From assembly GCF_051020985.1 (NCBI RefSeq), contig NC_135007.1, positions 16,829,501-16,893,500 of the forward strand: a stretch of DNA of 64,000 nt, given 5' to 3'. Below the pieces are notes generated by a model. That model was given only the letters and a program-made list of their open reading frames with translations. It ran no database searches and was not told where the DNA came from. Shown here piece after piece: positions 20,198-30,926 of this stretch (within the stretch, counting starts at the first letter, position 1; each line of letters starts with the position of its first letter). The stretch comes from Nomia melanderi (taxonomy: Eukaryota; Arthropoda; Insecta; Hymenoptera; Halictidae). Both the position numbers and the translations under genes were made by a program.

Positions 20198-22918
20198 ATG
20201 GTTTCCTTGTTGAGACTCGAAGTGGATCCCGTTGATCTGCAGGAGGAGATCAAAAGGAGGGACGACTTCGCGGAGTCGATCAGGCGCGAGCTTTTCGTCG
20301 CGGCTCGGAGAATACAGGTTAAACCTGCGCGGCGGGAAAGGCAGAAAAATAAAAAGGACTGATAACCTCGACCTCGACGGCGAAAGTTATCGTTCCCGTC
20401 CGAGCGCGACGGGAGATTCAAAAATAATAATACGCCGGGTGCCGTAATCGACACTTGTCCGACGCGATATCGATTATTTAAGGTCAAGACCGCGACATCG
20501 TGCCACTCTTTCTCGGCCGCGTGTTTGAAATTCGCGCGCGACTCTCTCCTCTGCGCGTCGATGTCTCCGCGAGGATGATTTATCGCATTCGTCTTGCACA
20601 AAATAAAAGGCATTGTAACATTAACTCCTTCACTCGAGAATTTTCCCGCTACGCACATTCATGAATTTCTAGCGAAGCGTTGATTAAATTATTGACCCTA
20701 CTGAATGGAGATAATACGCGAATCAATGGAGAGAAACGTTTCATTTCAATATTTCATGTCCGATTGGATTACACGAAATACGATATCGAGTTTTATAGTA
20801 TTGCTATATAAAAGGAAACCCGTGTCACCTCCCGAATGCAGAGGATTAAGCTTCTAACGGTCCATTGATCGGAGAAGAATTATCCCGAAGTTGTTCTTTT
20901 ACTTTAAATTACTTCGTTCGATCCTCCGAATCCTAGGATCAGGACGTCTGAAGTACATTAATTGCATTAATCGGAGTTGCATCAGGGAATCGAATGGCCC
21001 GCGCGGGATACAATTTTAGACGTGACAAATTGCTCCGACAAATTTCAGATTTAATCCCCTGATTCTGTGTGTCTAGATAGCTAGACGTTTCAATGATCCC
21101 ACGCATTACGTCTGCCAATATATAAGCCGACATATTTTACGACACGACAATATTCCGCTATCCGCCATTATTTTTAGCTAGAGAGAAATCGTGTACCCGT
21201 TTCAATTAAAACGGTTGTCACGTAATTCACTAATGATACAATGAAACAGGTAGGGTAAAGTATTGGTCGGATACCCCGAATGGAAGACATTAAATTCAAA
21301 CAGATCTGAACTTTCGGTAGACAAAAATGGCGCCGAATATTCGAATCAGTCTCGGTTGTATCGGACAATGAAGAATTATGTGATAAATGTTAATTTTCAT
21401 TAAGTCGCAAGTTGCGCATCCGCAGCGTAGCGTGACGTTTTAGGCGTGGATCCGTGGTATCCTGACCCGTAAGCATTTCCGGTTGCTGCACAGGAGCGCG
21501 ATCACCATTCAGCGGCATTGGCGCGGTTATTGTGCCCGGATTTTCGTGGATCGATACCTGGTTGAGCGTGTTCATCAGATGTGGCAGGATTATTACGATC
21601 GAATGGCGATGAGGATCCAGGCGACCTGGCGGGGTTACTGGGTCAGGAGAACGGTCCTCGATATCCCCAAGATGCGACGGTGGCTGGAGAACGTTTACAA
21701 GAAGAACGAGGAAACTGTGGAGAACATGAACAGGTCAGTGTCTGGAATATTAGTCTCTCGATCGTTGATCCTTCTTCAAGCTTTGCCTAATACCTTCTGC
21801 AAATTTTCCTGAAGAATTGATGAAAACTTAAATATATTATTCTTCGAAGGCATCTGCCAAGAAGAGATCATTCTTCTCAAATTTGAAAAACGCATCACGT
21901 TAATCTCTTGACTATGGATCATTTCTCAAGCATCGTACGCTATTTTCTATCCTGCGATTGGCTTATCAAATGGAAACCTCATTCACCGATCTCCCGTACA
22001 TTCGTTTTAATTAGATTCAGACAAAGCGAGATGGAGCACCGAGAACGCGCGATGGAGCACGAATCCATGCAGTGGATCCTCTTCATTTTGTTCAAGGTAA
22101 CATCGCCTCGATTCCACTACTCGCAACTCGAAACTGACCCTCGATTCGTTATCGCAGCTGCACCATTTGCTACGGACGAAACAACGACCGGGCGTGATCA
22201 CCAGGATCGACGAGTCCCGAGTCACGTTCATCGAGGAGATGCTCAAGTGTTTCAAATATAGAGGGTACACCGGCAGGAACGCGGTCTGTTGTCGGGGCTG
22301 CGATATAGATCCGAGGCGATCCTTGATCTTCCGCGGCACACGCTACGAGAGATGCGAGAGAGAGATCCGCGATATCGAAAGGGATTTGCGGGCTGGGACC
22401 GTGCCAGTATTTAGAAGTAAGATTAGATGCTTCCTCTTGCGCAACGAGATACCGACCACCGATGTCGTACAAATCGTAACTTTGTATTCCGTTATGAAAG
22501 AGAATGTAATGTCGAAATCACGTGTTAGCGAGTCGGAACTCGAACCTACTACTACTATAAGCTTCTGTTTCACCGTGCAAAAGGCTGTAAAGGAGACAGA
22601 ACAGCGTAGACTCTCAGAAAACGATGAAGAATTATGAAATCCCCAGGCTTCCCTTACGAGGAACAAGAGAAAATGAGGCGCGAGGGGAACAGAGGGCGCA
22701 AAGAGGCTTCCTTGCACAACCCACGCGAGACGGCTTCGATGAAGATCGAACAGAAAACCAGCAGGCGGACGTGTCGATTGAAAGAAGACGCGTCGACTAA
22801 TTCGGAAGATCCCTGTGCCGGGATAAACGAGCTTTACGAGCAGATAAGGAGCATGGATTGCCGGCTGAACCAAATTCGACTGAAGTGTCCTATTCACCAT
22901 GTCGCCCTCTCGTCCTGA
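20198..22918 (+). CDS. Spata17: Spermatogenesis-associated protein 17 homologue (IQ-motif protein)
   Basis: Five exons on plus (20198-20317, 21444-21733, 22015-22096, 22158-22416, 22647-22918) join in frame to 340 residues. SPATA17 binds calmodulin-like proteins and belongs to sperm/ciliary axoneme biology. Seen: three IQ motifs in tandem, around I39-Q40 (split by intron 1), I62-Q63 (ITIQRHWRGYCARIF) and I98-Q99 (MRIQATWRGYWVRR). A charged helix follows, then LHHLLRTKQRPGVITRID, which matches the vertebrate SPATA17 segment around MHYLLSTKQIPGIYN and is the main reason for the name. A cysteine pair (VCCRGC) and a basic C-terminal tail ending HHVALSS are less conserved. The long first intron holds a family A repeat. 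The C-terminal exon is the least certain. Confidence 0.85.
20621..20849. mobile_element. TTAA-ended MITE candidate, family A, best copy
   Basis: A 229-bp segment in SPATA17 intron 1. The left end is TTAACTCCTTCACTCGAGA and the right end is TCCCGAATGCAGAGGATTAA; the ends form an imperfect terminal inverted repeat. The interior is shared with 14850-15071 and partly with 2205-2327. There is no coding capacity. Confidence 0.7.
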
Positions 22919-23137
22919 GTGCCACTTAACAGTAATCCTATGATCCTCCTAATGATGGATTCAAAAAACCCAGAACTGATCGGGAACTTCGAGATCACAG
23001 ACTAGGAGGAGGACAGACTGACGAATTATATTGAAAAATAAATTTTATTAATACACGTTTGCGTCAGATATAAAAGAAACTACATCTGCTAACTACTACA
23101 CTAGCTACGAAGTGGAAATACAAGAGTGTCGCGCTGA
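22919..23137. other. Convergent 3' region of SPATA17 and vitellogenin
   Basis: Only 219 bp separate the two stop codons, and the genes point towards each other. Both poly(A) hexamers sit in the middle (23037-23049), so the two 3' UTRs meet or overlap. Confidence 0.8.
23037..23049. terminator. Back-to-back poly(A) signals of SPATA17 (+) and vitellogenin (-)
   Basis: AATAAA on plus at 23037-23042 (119 bp after the SPATA17 stop) is followed one base later by TTTATT at 23044-23049, which is AATAAA on minus (89 bp after the Vg stop). Confidence 0.8.
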
Positions 23138-26100
23138 TTACGCTTTGCACATGAGAGGAACGTTGATTTGCCGCGACATGGAGACCGGTTTCTGGCTGAG
23201 GTCGGGCATGGCGCCTTTCTCGATCCTCTTCTTCAGGTCCAGGGAAGCCGTGTTCTTCTCCATGCAGTGGAATTGGTAGCTCTTGTCCTTGGTTTCGACA
23301 GGCGAGCAGCCAGGGGCGCAGGCAACGACTGGCCTAGTCGAGAAGCAGATCTGGTCTTCCAGCTCTTCCACTTGGGTCTTGTGGGTGTTGCAGCGTTTGT
23401 CGATTTGCTTGTACTCGCCGCGCGGGTAGGGCCATTTCTCGACGATCTCCCTTCCGGCGTCGACGTCGCTGATCACATTGCTCTGCCGGGCCTTGGCGAT
23501 GGGGCGGCACTCTTTCTTGGCCTCTTCCGCGTTCACCACGGAGTCACCCTCGCACTGCTGATTGGTGAGTGCGTAGGAAGCGATGAAGTGCTCCGATTTC
23601 CTCACCATGCAGTTCTGAGGGGCCACGAAGTCGTTCGCCGCCTCACCGTCGAAGTTACCGCAGAGACCTCGCACTGCGCCGCGATAGTCGTCCGAGGCCT
23701 GTGAACATTGGTTTCCGATTAGCTGATACGCTCGAAGAGTACCGGGTCCATGACAAATTCAATTTCTAAGATCTAATCTAACGTAATTGCACAGTGGAAA
23801 AGTCTATCAGTCTCAAATCGCAGTGATACAGTTATGACACGCGTCAAACCTTGCCATAGCTGAAAGTAGCTAAAATTGCCGTAGCTAAAAGGTTAACAGT
23901 CGGCTTACGGAACATCAGTTGTTCTAGGAACAATGCAATAGTGTTAATTTCGTTTCCCCAATCGACTGGAGCCTCGTCTCACCTTGATCACGATACGTTT
24001 TCCGTCGTAAATCAGCTGCACGTCTTGCTTGTCGGCGACCACGGCGATGGAGTTGTCGGAGAGCCTGTTGATCTCCAGGAGGATCTCATCCTTGCGTCTT
24101 TCCTGGAAGTTCTTCTCCCTGGAGATCGGAACTTTCTGCGAGTCTACGAGCACCTCTGGCTCGGTCTCGCCCGGCAACAGCACGATCTCCCGTTTGCCAA
24201 GCATGATCTTCACTTCCTTGCGTCCATCTCCGACCTCTTTGGCCAAGATGCTCACGCTCAGGTCCTCGGGGACGCGCTGCATCTCACCGGGTTGCTCGGG
24301 GTTCATCTTCGGGTAGGTGGTAAAGAGCACGTGCCAGCAGTTGCCCAGTCTGAGCGGGTAGCTGTTGCCGTCGAAGGTCTCAGCCCTGGTCTTGTCGAGC
24401 ACGCAGGACGCTGAAGGGAACGAAAGCATCGATTGAGGACTTTCACGATCAACGATGCGAAAGAATGATTTCCCAAGGCTTCGCTAGCAGTACAAGAAAC
24501 GTGAACCTAACATCAATGCACAAAGTTTACTTACATTGAAGATCTTCGTCGAGCAAGTCGGGGATGTCGTTGTCCGTGTTCCGGTCCTCGGGGTAGACGT
24601 CGAACAGATCCGTGCCAATGTCGTTGATGTGCACGTCCCTGTCCGACGTGTGAATGGCCACGTCCATCATGTCAAGATCTTTCGACAGCTTGGTCGTGAT
24701 GTCGATCTTGTTCTTGCCAGCGTTCTTCGGCTTGGTGGTGTGCACCGTGGAGTCCAGGTATTTGCTGTCGCTGAGCATGTCTATGCCCATCTTGACGGCG
24801 TACATCAAAGGCTCGGAGTCGATGTTCAACGACAAGTGCAGCTCGTCCCAGATCTTGGCTAAGGCAGCGGCGGTTTGGCAGTCCCTGAGAACCTTGTTGC
24901 CCTGCATCATCTGCTCTTCGCAGGTCTTCGCCACGGCAGACTTCTCGATTTCCTTCCTCATCTCCGCGCTCTGCACCGCCTGTCCCTTAACATTGATCTG
25001 CTCGCCGTCGGCGCAGTTCACGCCGAAACGGATGTCCATGTCGATCTCCTCCTTGGGCAGGGTCTTCATCGCCATCTCGTACGACGGGATGGTGTTGTCC
25101 GGTTCTACGGAGTTTATCGCGGAGCAAACTTCGTACTTGAACTCTTCCGAGGGAATGTTGATTTTCCAGAACAGGAGGATCTTCTGCTTGTTGTCGGCGT
25201 TGCTTTCGGACCAGGCAGCGGTGAAAGCGTTGCGGCTCTCGAGTTCGCCAGGGATCTGCAGTTCAACGTCCACCACCGTAGACCTGGCAGCCTTGATGCC
25301 TTTGCCGACCTCTTTCAGGAATTGCTCCCGGCGCTCCTCGCTGTTCGATTCCGTGGTGGTCGGCACGACAGCCTTGGCCTTGGGTATCCACGGTTGCTGT
25401 TCTTCGGGTTTCTCGTTGCGTTCCTTCTTCGACACGGTGAGGATCAGCGGCTCCTTCTGCTCGCCTTGCAACCTCATCACCAAATTGAGCGATCGGAATT
25501 CGTCGGTGGCGTCGGTCCACGGGAAGGTGAGCAGGTTCTCCATGTCGATCTTATTCCAGTCCCAGAACTCTTCGTCGTTCTCGCAGCCTTCCATCTCCAA
25601 GCGGAAACTATCAATGTCCTTGCTAGGCAGAGCGAACGTCTTCTGGGAGTTCATCTTGCCGATTATACGATGGGTGGTCTTCTCGGTGAGCAAAGGTCGT
25701 TGGCTGAAGATGTCGTGACTAGCCGTGAACGGCACCACGCTGTAGTGCAGGAGCCGAGCGTGTTCCTCGCCCTTCAGAGGCCACAGTTTCACCCTCATGC
25801 TGCCCTTCACCGGATTGACATCAGCGGACAACCTGATCGGCGCGTAAGCCTGTAAGTTCATGTCCACGCCGGCGATGAAGTGCTGATGCTCGAACGGCGC
25901 CAGGAAACCGATTCTGCCTTGGATCTTCTTCGAGAAGACGATGCGGGTGTCGAGCTTCGCGTTCACGCTCATGTCCAGGCCAAAGTTCATCTGACTCTGT
26001 CCGCTCATCTTGTACAGGGTAGGTGCCTTGAACATGTAGACAAACGGCAGACCCGTCTCCGTGGGGAAACTCAGAGTGACCTCATAGGACATCAGCTTGT

Positions 26101-29100
26101 TCAAGTTTATGTAGCCACCGTGCTTCGGGGCCATTATTTGCTCCCTGATCCCTAAAATGTTCGAACGGTCTTTTGTGAAACAGATCACTCGAATCGCCAA
26201 GCTAAACGTTCACTCGGAGTCGGCCGTTAAGCCGATTTCACGCAGATCGCAATAGAATACCAACTACTCACATGCGGGAATCTTGCGCAGAGTGCGTCCG
26301 TCGAAAGGCAAGAATTTCGAGCTGAATTTCGAGTCCAGCAGGATGTTGCCCTCGATCTCGATCGGCTCCTCGGGTATGATGTGCAGCTCCTCGGCGAGTT
26401 TCTCGCACAGCCATTTGCCGGACTGTTCCTTCTCCTCGCTGTCGAGGGACATCTCCAAGATGGGTCTCACGCTGGACAACATGGCGAACAGTTCAGTGGG
26501 CGGCACCTGGAAGTCGCCGTAGCTGTCGTAGGATTTAACGAAGAGAGCGCGGGGAATCACGCTGTCGTCGCTGCCGATGTAGTTCAAGATCAGTCTGTTT
26601 ATCATGTTCTGCCGATTGTTCACGGTTTCCGAGACGAATCCGCGGGAGTATTGGTAGCTGTACTCGTTGTCGTCGAGCAGGTTGACAGCGGCGCGAGCCT
26701 TGTTGGCCAGGTCCTTCAATTCCGGGCTCGTCAGAGTGGTGATACTCTGGAGGGTGGACTTCACGGCGGAGTTGACGTGCTTGCTGGTGTCGTAGTTGGT
26801 GAACTCGGCCATCCTCTGCAGCATGCTGACAGGCGGGTTGGTCTTCATCAGCAGGAACACAGCGGCGCAACGGACTTCGTGGGCCTCCATGGTGTTCAGG
26901 TAGATCTTGTAGAGCACGGACCTCGCCAGTCTAGGGTTGATGTCGGCGAGTTTGTTAAGAGAAGCTACCATCAGCGTCCTCTGGAACACCGTCACTTGCT
27001 CTTTGCCCTCCAGGTAAGGCTCGAGGACAGTGAGGATCTTCGGGTGAGCGATGCTACCCAACGCCAGGATGTAGGTCTGAATCTTCGGGCTGTCGCGATC
27101 GGTCACCGCTTGCTTCAGTTCGCGGGCCAAGTAGGGGATGTACTCGTTGACGACCGTCTTGTCTTGCTTCGATATCATGCGACCGAACGTGTGCACCGGG
27201 TAACGGTTGTGGAGCGTGCGGCTGTTCACTTGCGACAAGCGGACCAGTTCGGTGAACGCTAGTATAGCTGTCGCGCACATGGTCCTGTCGTTCTTGACCT
27301 CGGAGCTGGTGGCTAGTTCCTGAACAATGGACATTCAAGAGAAAATCAACCTTCGTTCTCACACTAACGAGCTTCCCTTGAGACATCAAGTGCTTGAAAA
27401 AGAGGATACTCACAAACATGGCCCTAACGTATTCGGCAGTGGGCGTCAGCGCGGTCTTCGGGATCCTGGAGATGACGCTGGCAGCCTCCAATCCAGTGAT
27501 GTGGTTGTTCTGGATCCATTTCTTGATGGTGAGCAGAGCAGGCCCGGTGCCAGCCTGAGTGACGGCGTCTCTGAACACGGCCCAAGCGTTCTGCTTAACG
27601 GCCTGCGTCTTGTCCTTCGTCTTCAAGTCGTTGATCGAGATCTGTATGCTGTTCTCGACCTCGGCCAGTTGCTTCCTGTTCAGGGTGCGCAACAGGCTGG
27701 TCAAGATCGTGAACTTCTCCAGAGTCTGCTCTTTGGGGATGTTGCTCGCTTCCTCCAGCTCGTTGGCGATTTGGTAGATGATGTCCTTGGAGACCTTGAT
27801 CGTGTCGATCGCGCCGGTGTTGCCGATGTACTTGCCCTTGTTGCCAATGTAGTTGGGCAGCAGAGGATTCTGCGGAGCGTCCTCCAAGGTAGGCTTGGGC
27901 TGCCAGAAGCCGCGATCCTCGCTACTGGCGATCGAGCTGCTGGAATCGCCCGAGCCGGATCCACGGATGTTCAGCAGATTTTTCCGTACCTCCTCGCTGG
28001 AGCTCACCGATCGCACACCGTCCGAGGTGACCAGTTGATTGCTGTCCGTCGGTTTGCCTGGTCTGCGTTCCGCGAAGTCCGTGAAGGGATTATCGTAGAC
28101 GAACACAAGGTTGCCAGTGGATTCTGGCTCGCTCGGGGACGTAAGGCGATCGGAGATCGGATTGACGCGCTTCAGGGTCAGGTTCATCTTGCTCATCACT
28201 ATACCGTTCTGTTGGTCGTAGAACCTCGGGCTAACGAATAACTGGCTGGTGGTTACGGATGACTGAACCGTAAAGCGTTTCAGGCTCCCGGAGATGACGA
28301 TCCTGCTGGTCGACGATTTCTGTAAGGAGCATTGATTAGTATCGGAATCTCCCGAGTGCCCTCTCTTCTCCGATCTACGTTCATTTACACCGTCATCGGC
28401 GCACTCACCGAGAGGAATTCTCCGTTGTCGTTGGTGCCAGGCTCCCAGTTGGTGCTTCCGGTGATGCCCAAGTGATAGTCCACGCGCTGCTCGCATTTGC
28501 TGAAGTTCTTGGTCTTCATGATGTCGATGTGGTGGCCGTCGCCTTTCAGCTCGGGCATGGGTACCAGTTCGGGCTTCAGCTGGATCATGGGGTCCGGCAG
28601 AGGCGTGATGTCGTAGCGCACCTCGCACTTGCCAGCGACCGAGTCCTCCATAACGGGGAACGAGCCGTAGGGCTCCTCCTCGTTCGGCACCTGGACGTTG
28701 CTCCTCGTCCTGATCGCGTTCTCGCCCAGGGTGTCCACCTGCAGCTGGCTGACCACGCTCTTGAGCAGGTTCACCTCGTAGCTGGGGATGCCCTTCTCGA
28801 CGATCAGGTCACGGATCACTCCGCGCTTGACCTTGATCTCGAACGGCTTGCCGGTGATCGGCAATTCCTGCAGATCGAGCATCTGATCCGAGATAGGCAT
28901 GTCCCAACCGTCCGGCAACTCCTTGTGGATGTTGGCGAACTGGCCGCGCGACAACTGTGCTATCAGCGTGTGCGGGTCCTTCACTTGGACCTTCAGCAAC
29001 GCCTTCAGCAGGACGCCCGTGTACTGGTCGCCGAGTTTGTCGAGACCAGTCATCGTGCGACTGCGCACCAGGTAAGAGTACTCTTTGCCGACCTTCCAGC

Positions 29101-29701
29101 CATGGTCGAAGTCGGCTGAAACTGTCCCCGCTGCGGAACGAACGTGATTTTAGCGTTGTCGAATTGTCTGCGTGATAGCGACTCGAGGATGAAAATTAGG
29201 AATGAAGTAGTCAGTCGAAGTTCGGACCAATCAGAGCGCGCTGGGAGGCTGGGAGTCACGCCCAGCCGTGACTGATTGGTCGGGACTGCGAGTGAGTCGC
29301 TTAGAAGCCTTAGAAAAATTGAGGAAATTAATGTTTTGACTTCTGAAATGATTATACAACGTATTCAGAAGCTGTAACAAGAAGGGCTTTCTGACCTAGA
29401 AACAACGAGAAACGAGTGAATCCTTGAATAACTAAAAAGAATATTATTTATCCCATGGAAATTTAGAAAGATCAGGAAATAATTTGATCCTCGGTGAGCG
29501 TGGATTACGCGGGAAAAATATTGTAATCAGAAAATTTGAAACTGTACTCGGAAGTCGATGTTTAACGAAGATTTCATTTCAGGAAAGGAAATGAACGTTC
29601 TGGTGATTAATCGAATTCTGCGATCGTAGATGTTTGATCGAGCAACTTGGATCGTTCTGGGTTCACTTACCAAGAACTAAGAGTGTCAGAGGTAGCCACA
29701 T
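23138..29701 (-). CDS. Vg: Vitellogenin, complete
   Basis: Seven exons on minus (29701-29671, 29115-28409, 28319-27414, 27319-26272, 26151-24535, 24410-23983, 23698-23138) join in frame to 1765 residues, close to bee Vg length. It is the yolk lipoprotein precursor made by the fat body, secreted into haemolymph and taken up by oocytes. Domains in order: signal peptide MWLPLTLLVLA split by intron 1; lipoprotein N-sheet; Ser-rich linker (about 350-381, with SSSSIASSED); helical domain; DUF1943-type lipid-cavity sheets; vWD domain from about 1437 (SCVLDKTRAETFDG); DGKR (1572-1575) 18 residues before GLCG (1590-1593); cysteine-rich C-terminus ending PLMCKA. The linker is shorter and less serine-rich than I recall in Apis. 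No frame breaks are seen. A TATA box and short leader precede the ATG. Confidence 0.98.
29225..29281. repeat. CCAAT-ended palindrome in Vg intron 1
   Basis: GACCAATCAG (29225-29234) and CTGATTGGTC (29272-29281) are perfect inverted copies, and GGCTGGG (29247-29253) pairs with CCCAGCC (29261-29267) inside them. The result is a two-part hairpin with a CCAAT box on each arm, in an otherwise A+T-rich intron. Confidence 0.85.
29340..29433. repeat. Dispersed repeat, family E, copy 1
   Basis: TTCTGAAATGATTATACAAC, then AGAAGCTGTAA, AGGGCTTTCTGA and GAGTGAATCCTTGAATAACT match 58061-58166 in the same order. It lies in Vg intron 1. No coding content. Confidence 0.75.
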
Positions 29702-29728
29702 GTTGATAGTCGTTGGACAACCACTAAC

Positions 29729-29763
29729 TGGCAATGTGCTTCTGCATCTCCGGAACATTTATA
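29729..29763 (-). promoter_or_regulatory. Vitellogenin core promoter: TATA box and initiator
   Basis: TATAAA on minus at 29763-29758. An initiator-like CCAGTT places a likely start at the A at 29729, 34 bases downstream. The leader would then be about 28 nt before the ATG at 29701-29699. Spacing and order fit a focused TATA promoter; the exact start is inference. Confidence 0.65.
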
Positions 29764-30672
29764 CGTAAATTATGTCGATTCAGCGATAACAAACACCGTG
29801 TAGCTCGGCATAATCTTGTTGAATGGCTGCATCAACACTTTTATCAATCCCCGCGGCTCGCATCAGGATGTTGGTCACCTCGGACTGGGGTCAAGACATG
29901 TCGTGATTCAACGTTTCTCGAAACTGGCACAGTTAGTTGATTAGACCACTTGAAATTAACCGACACGTGACGGTAATGAAGATTTCATAGATTATTAAGA
30001 AGAAAGTTGAAAAGTATCGAACTTAAATTCTTTGGATTGCTGTGAACTGTCAGCCAACGAGTACCTTGACACATATTTTACTTAGATTATAATAGTTGTA
30101 ATGAGTCGTAATCAATAATATTTGCTTCTTAGTTTAATTGATAACTATAGTGACACTAGACTATAATATTAATCATTGCATAACTGTTCTATACGATTAA
30201 TCTGTGTTATTCTCAAGTCCAGGTATTTTTCATCCACTTCGTTTATTTGCCAATAATCAACGTGTTTTCACAAATAGTTGTTTTCGATTATTTGCTAGAT
30301 ACGTATCGATTACGTGGGCAAGATCAACTATATCTGCTTGGTTTATTAATGTTAAAGCGTTTAAGAAATGCACGTGGGGTCACCGGGTCCCGGAATACAT
30401 TGAAAACATGTAAACTTCCGTTGGCCTCCAGAACGAACTAGAAACTTTATCCGTTATCTGTGCTCGTTTTTTCTTCGATTGAAATTTGTCGACGGTGCGA
30501 CGACTAATCGAGAAACGTGTAACACGCGCATGATCATTCCAGCTGAAGAAATCGCATCGATCTCACAGCTTCCTTGGATCTCTGCGACTTTCTTCCTTAT
30601 TCCTCCCGAATAAAGGTAAGGCTTTCATCGTTCGCAAATAACAAGATTCTCGTGTGTAAAGAAAAAGTATTG

Positions 30673-30678
30673 TTTATT
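30673..30678 (-). terminator. Possible poly(A) signal of the phospho-lyase gene
   Basis: AATAAA on the minus strand about 250 bp after the stop codon at 30929-30927. Confidence 0.5.
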
Positions 30679-30926
30679 AAAATATATTTCACACTTGTCA
30701 GATTCTCTTCGTGCCATTCATTATCCACGGATCTTAATTCTAATCGCCTGTTTCTTCACCGATTCAACAGGTCTGCATTTCTTTACCCTATATGTACATA
30801 AAATGTTCAAAGTTTCGAGTAAGCATATATACAAGAAAGTCGTGTAACGATAGACATTCGCGTACACAGATAATAATACTATAAATCGCATCGCACCGCG
30901 GTTTACGAATATATTCCGTTCGGACG

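Larger units (their letters stand above)
29702..30926. other. Vitellogenin upstream region and phospho-lyase 3' region
   Basis: Both neighbours are on minus. The left 60-100 bp is the Vg core promoter. The right part is the phospho-lyase 3' UTR, with TTTATT at 30673-30678 (AATAAA on minus, about 250 bp past the stop). The interior is A+T-rich, and I cannot point to a defined hormone-response element. Confidence 0.55.

Noticed and set aside
24654..25855. Plus-strand frames of 326-354 codons opposite vitellogenin
   Set aside because: Shadows of the strongly coding Vg exon 5 on the other strand, with no homology of their own.
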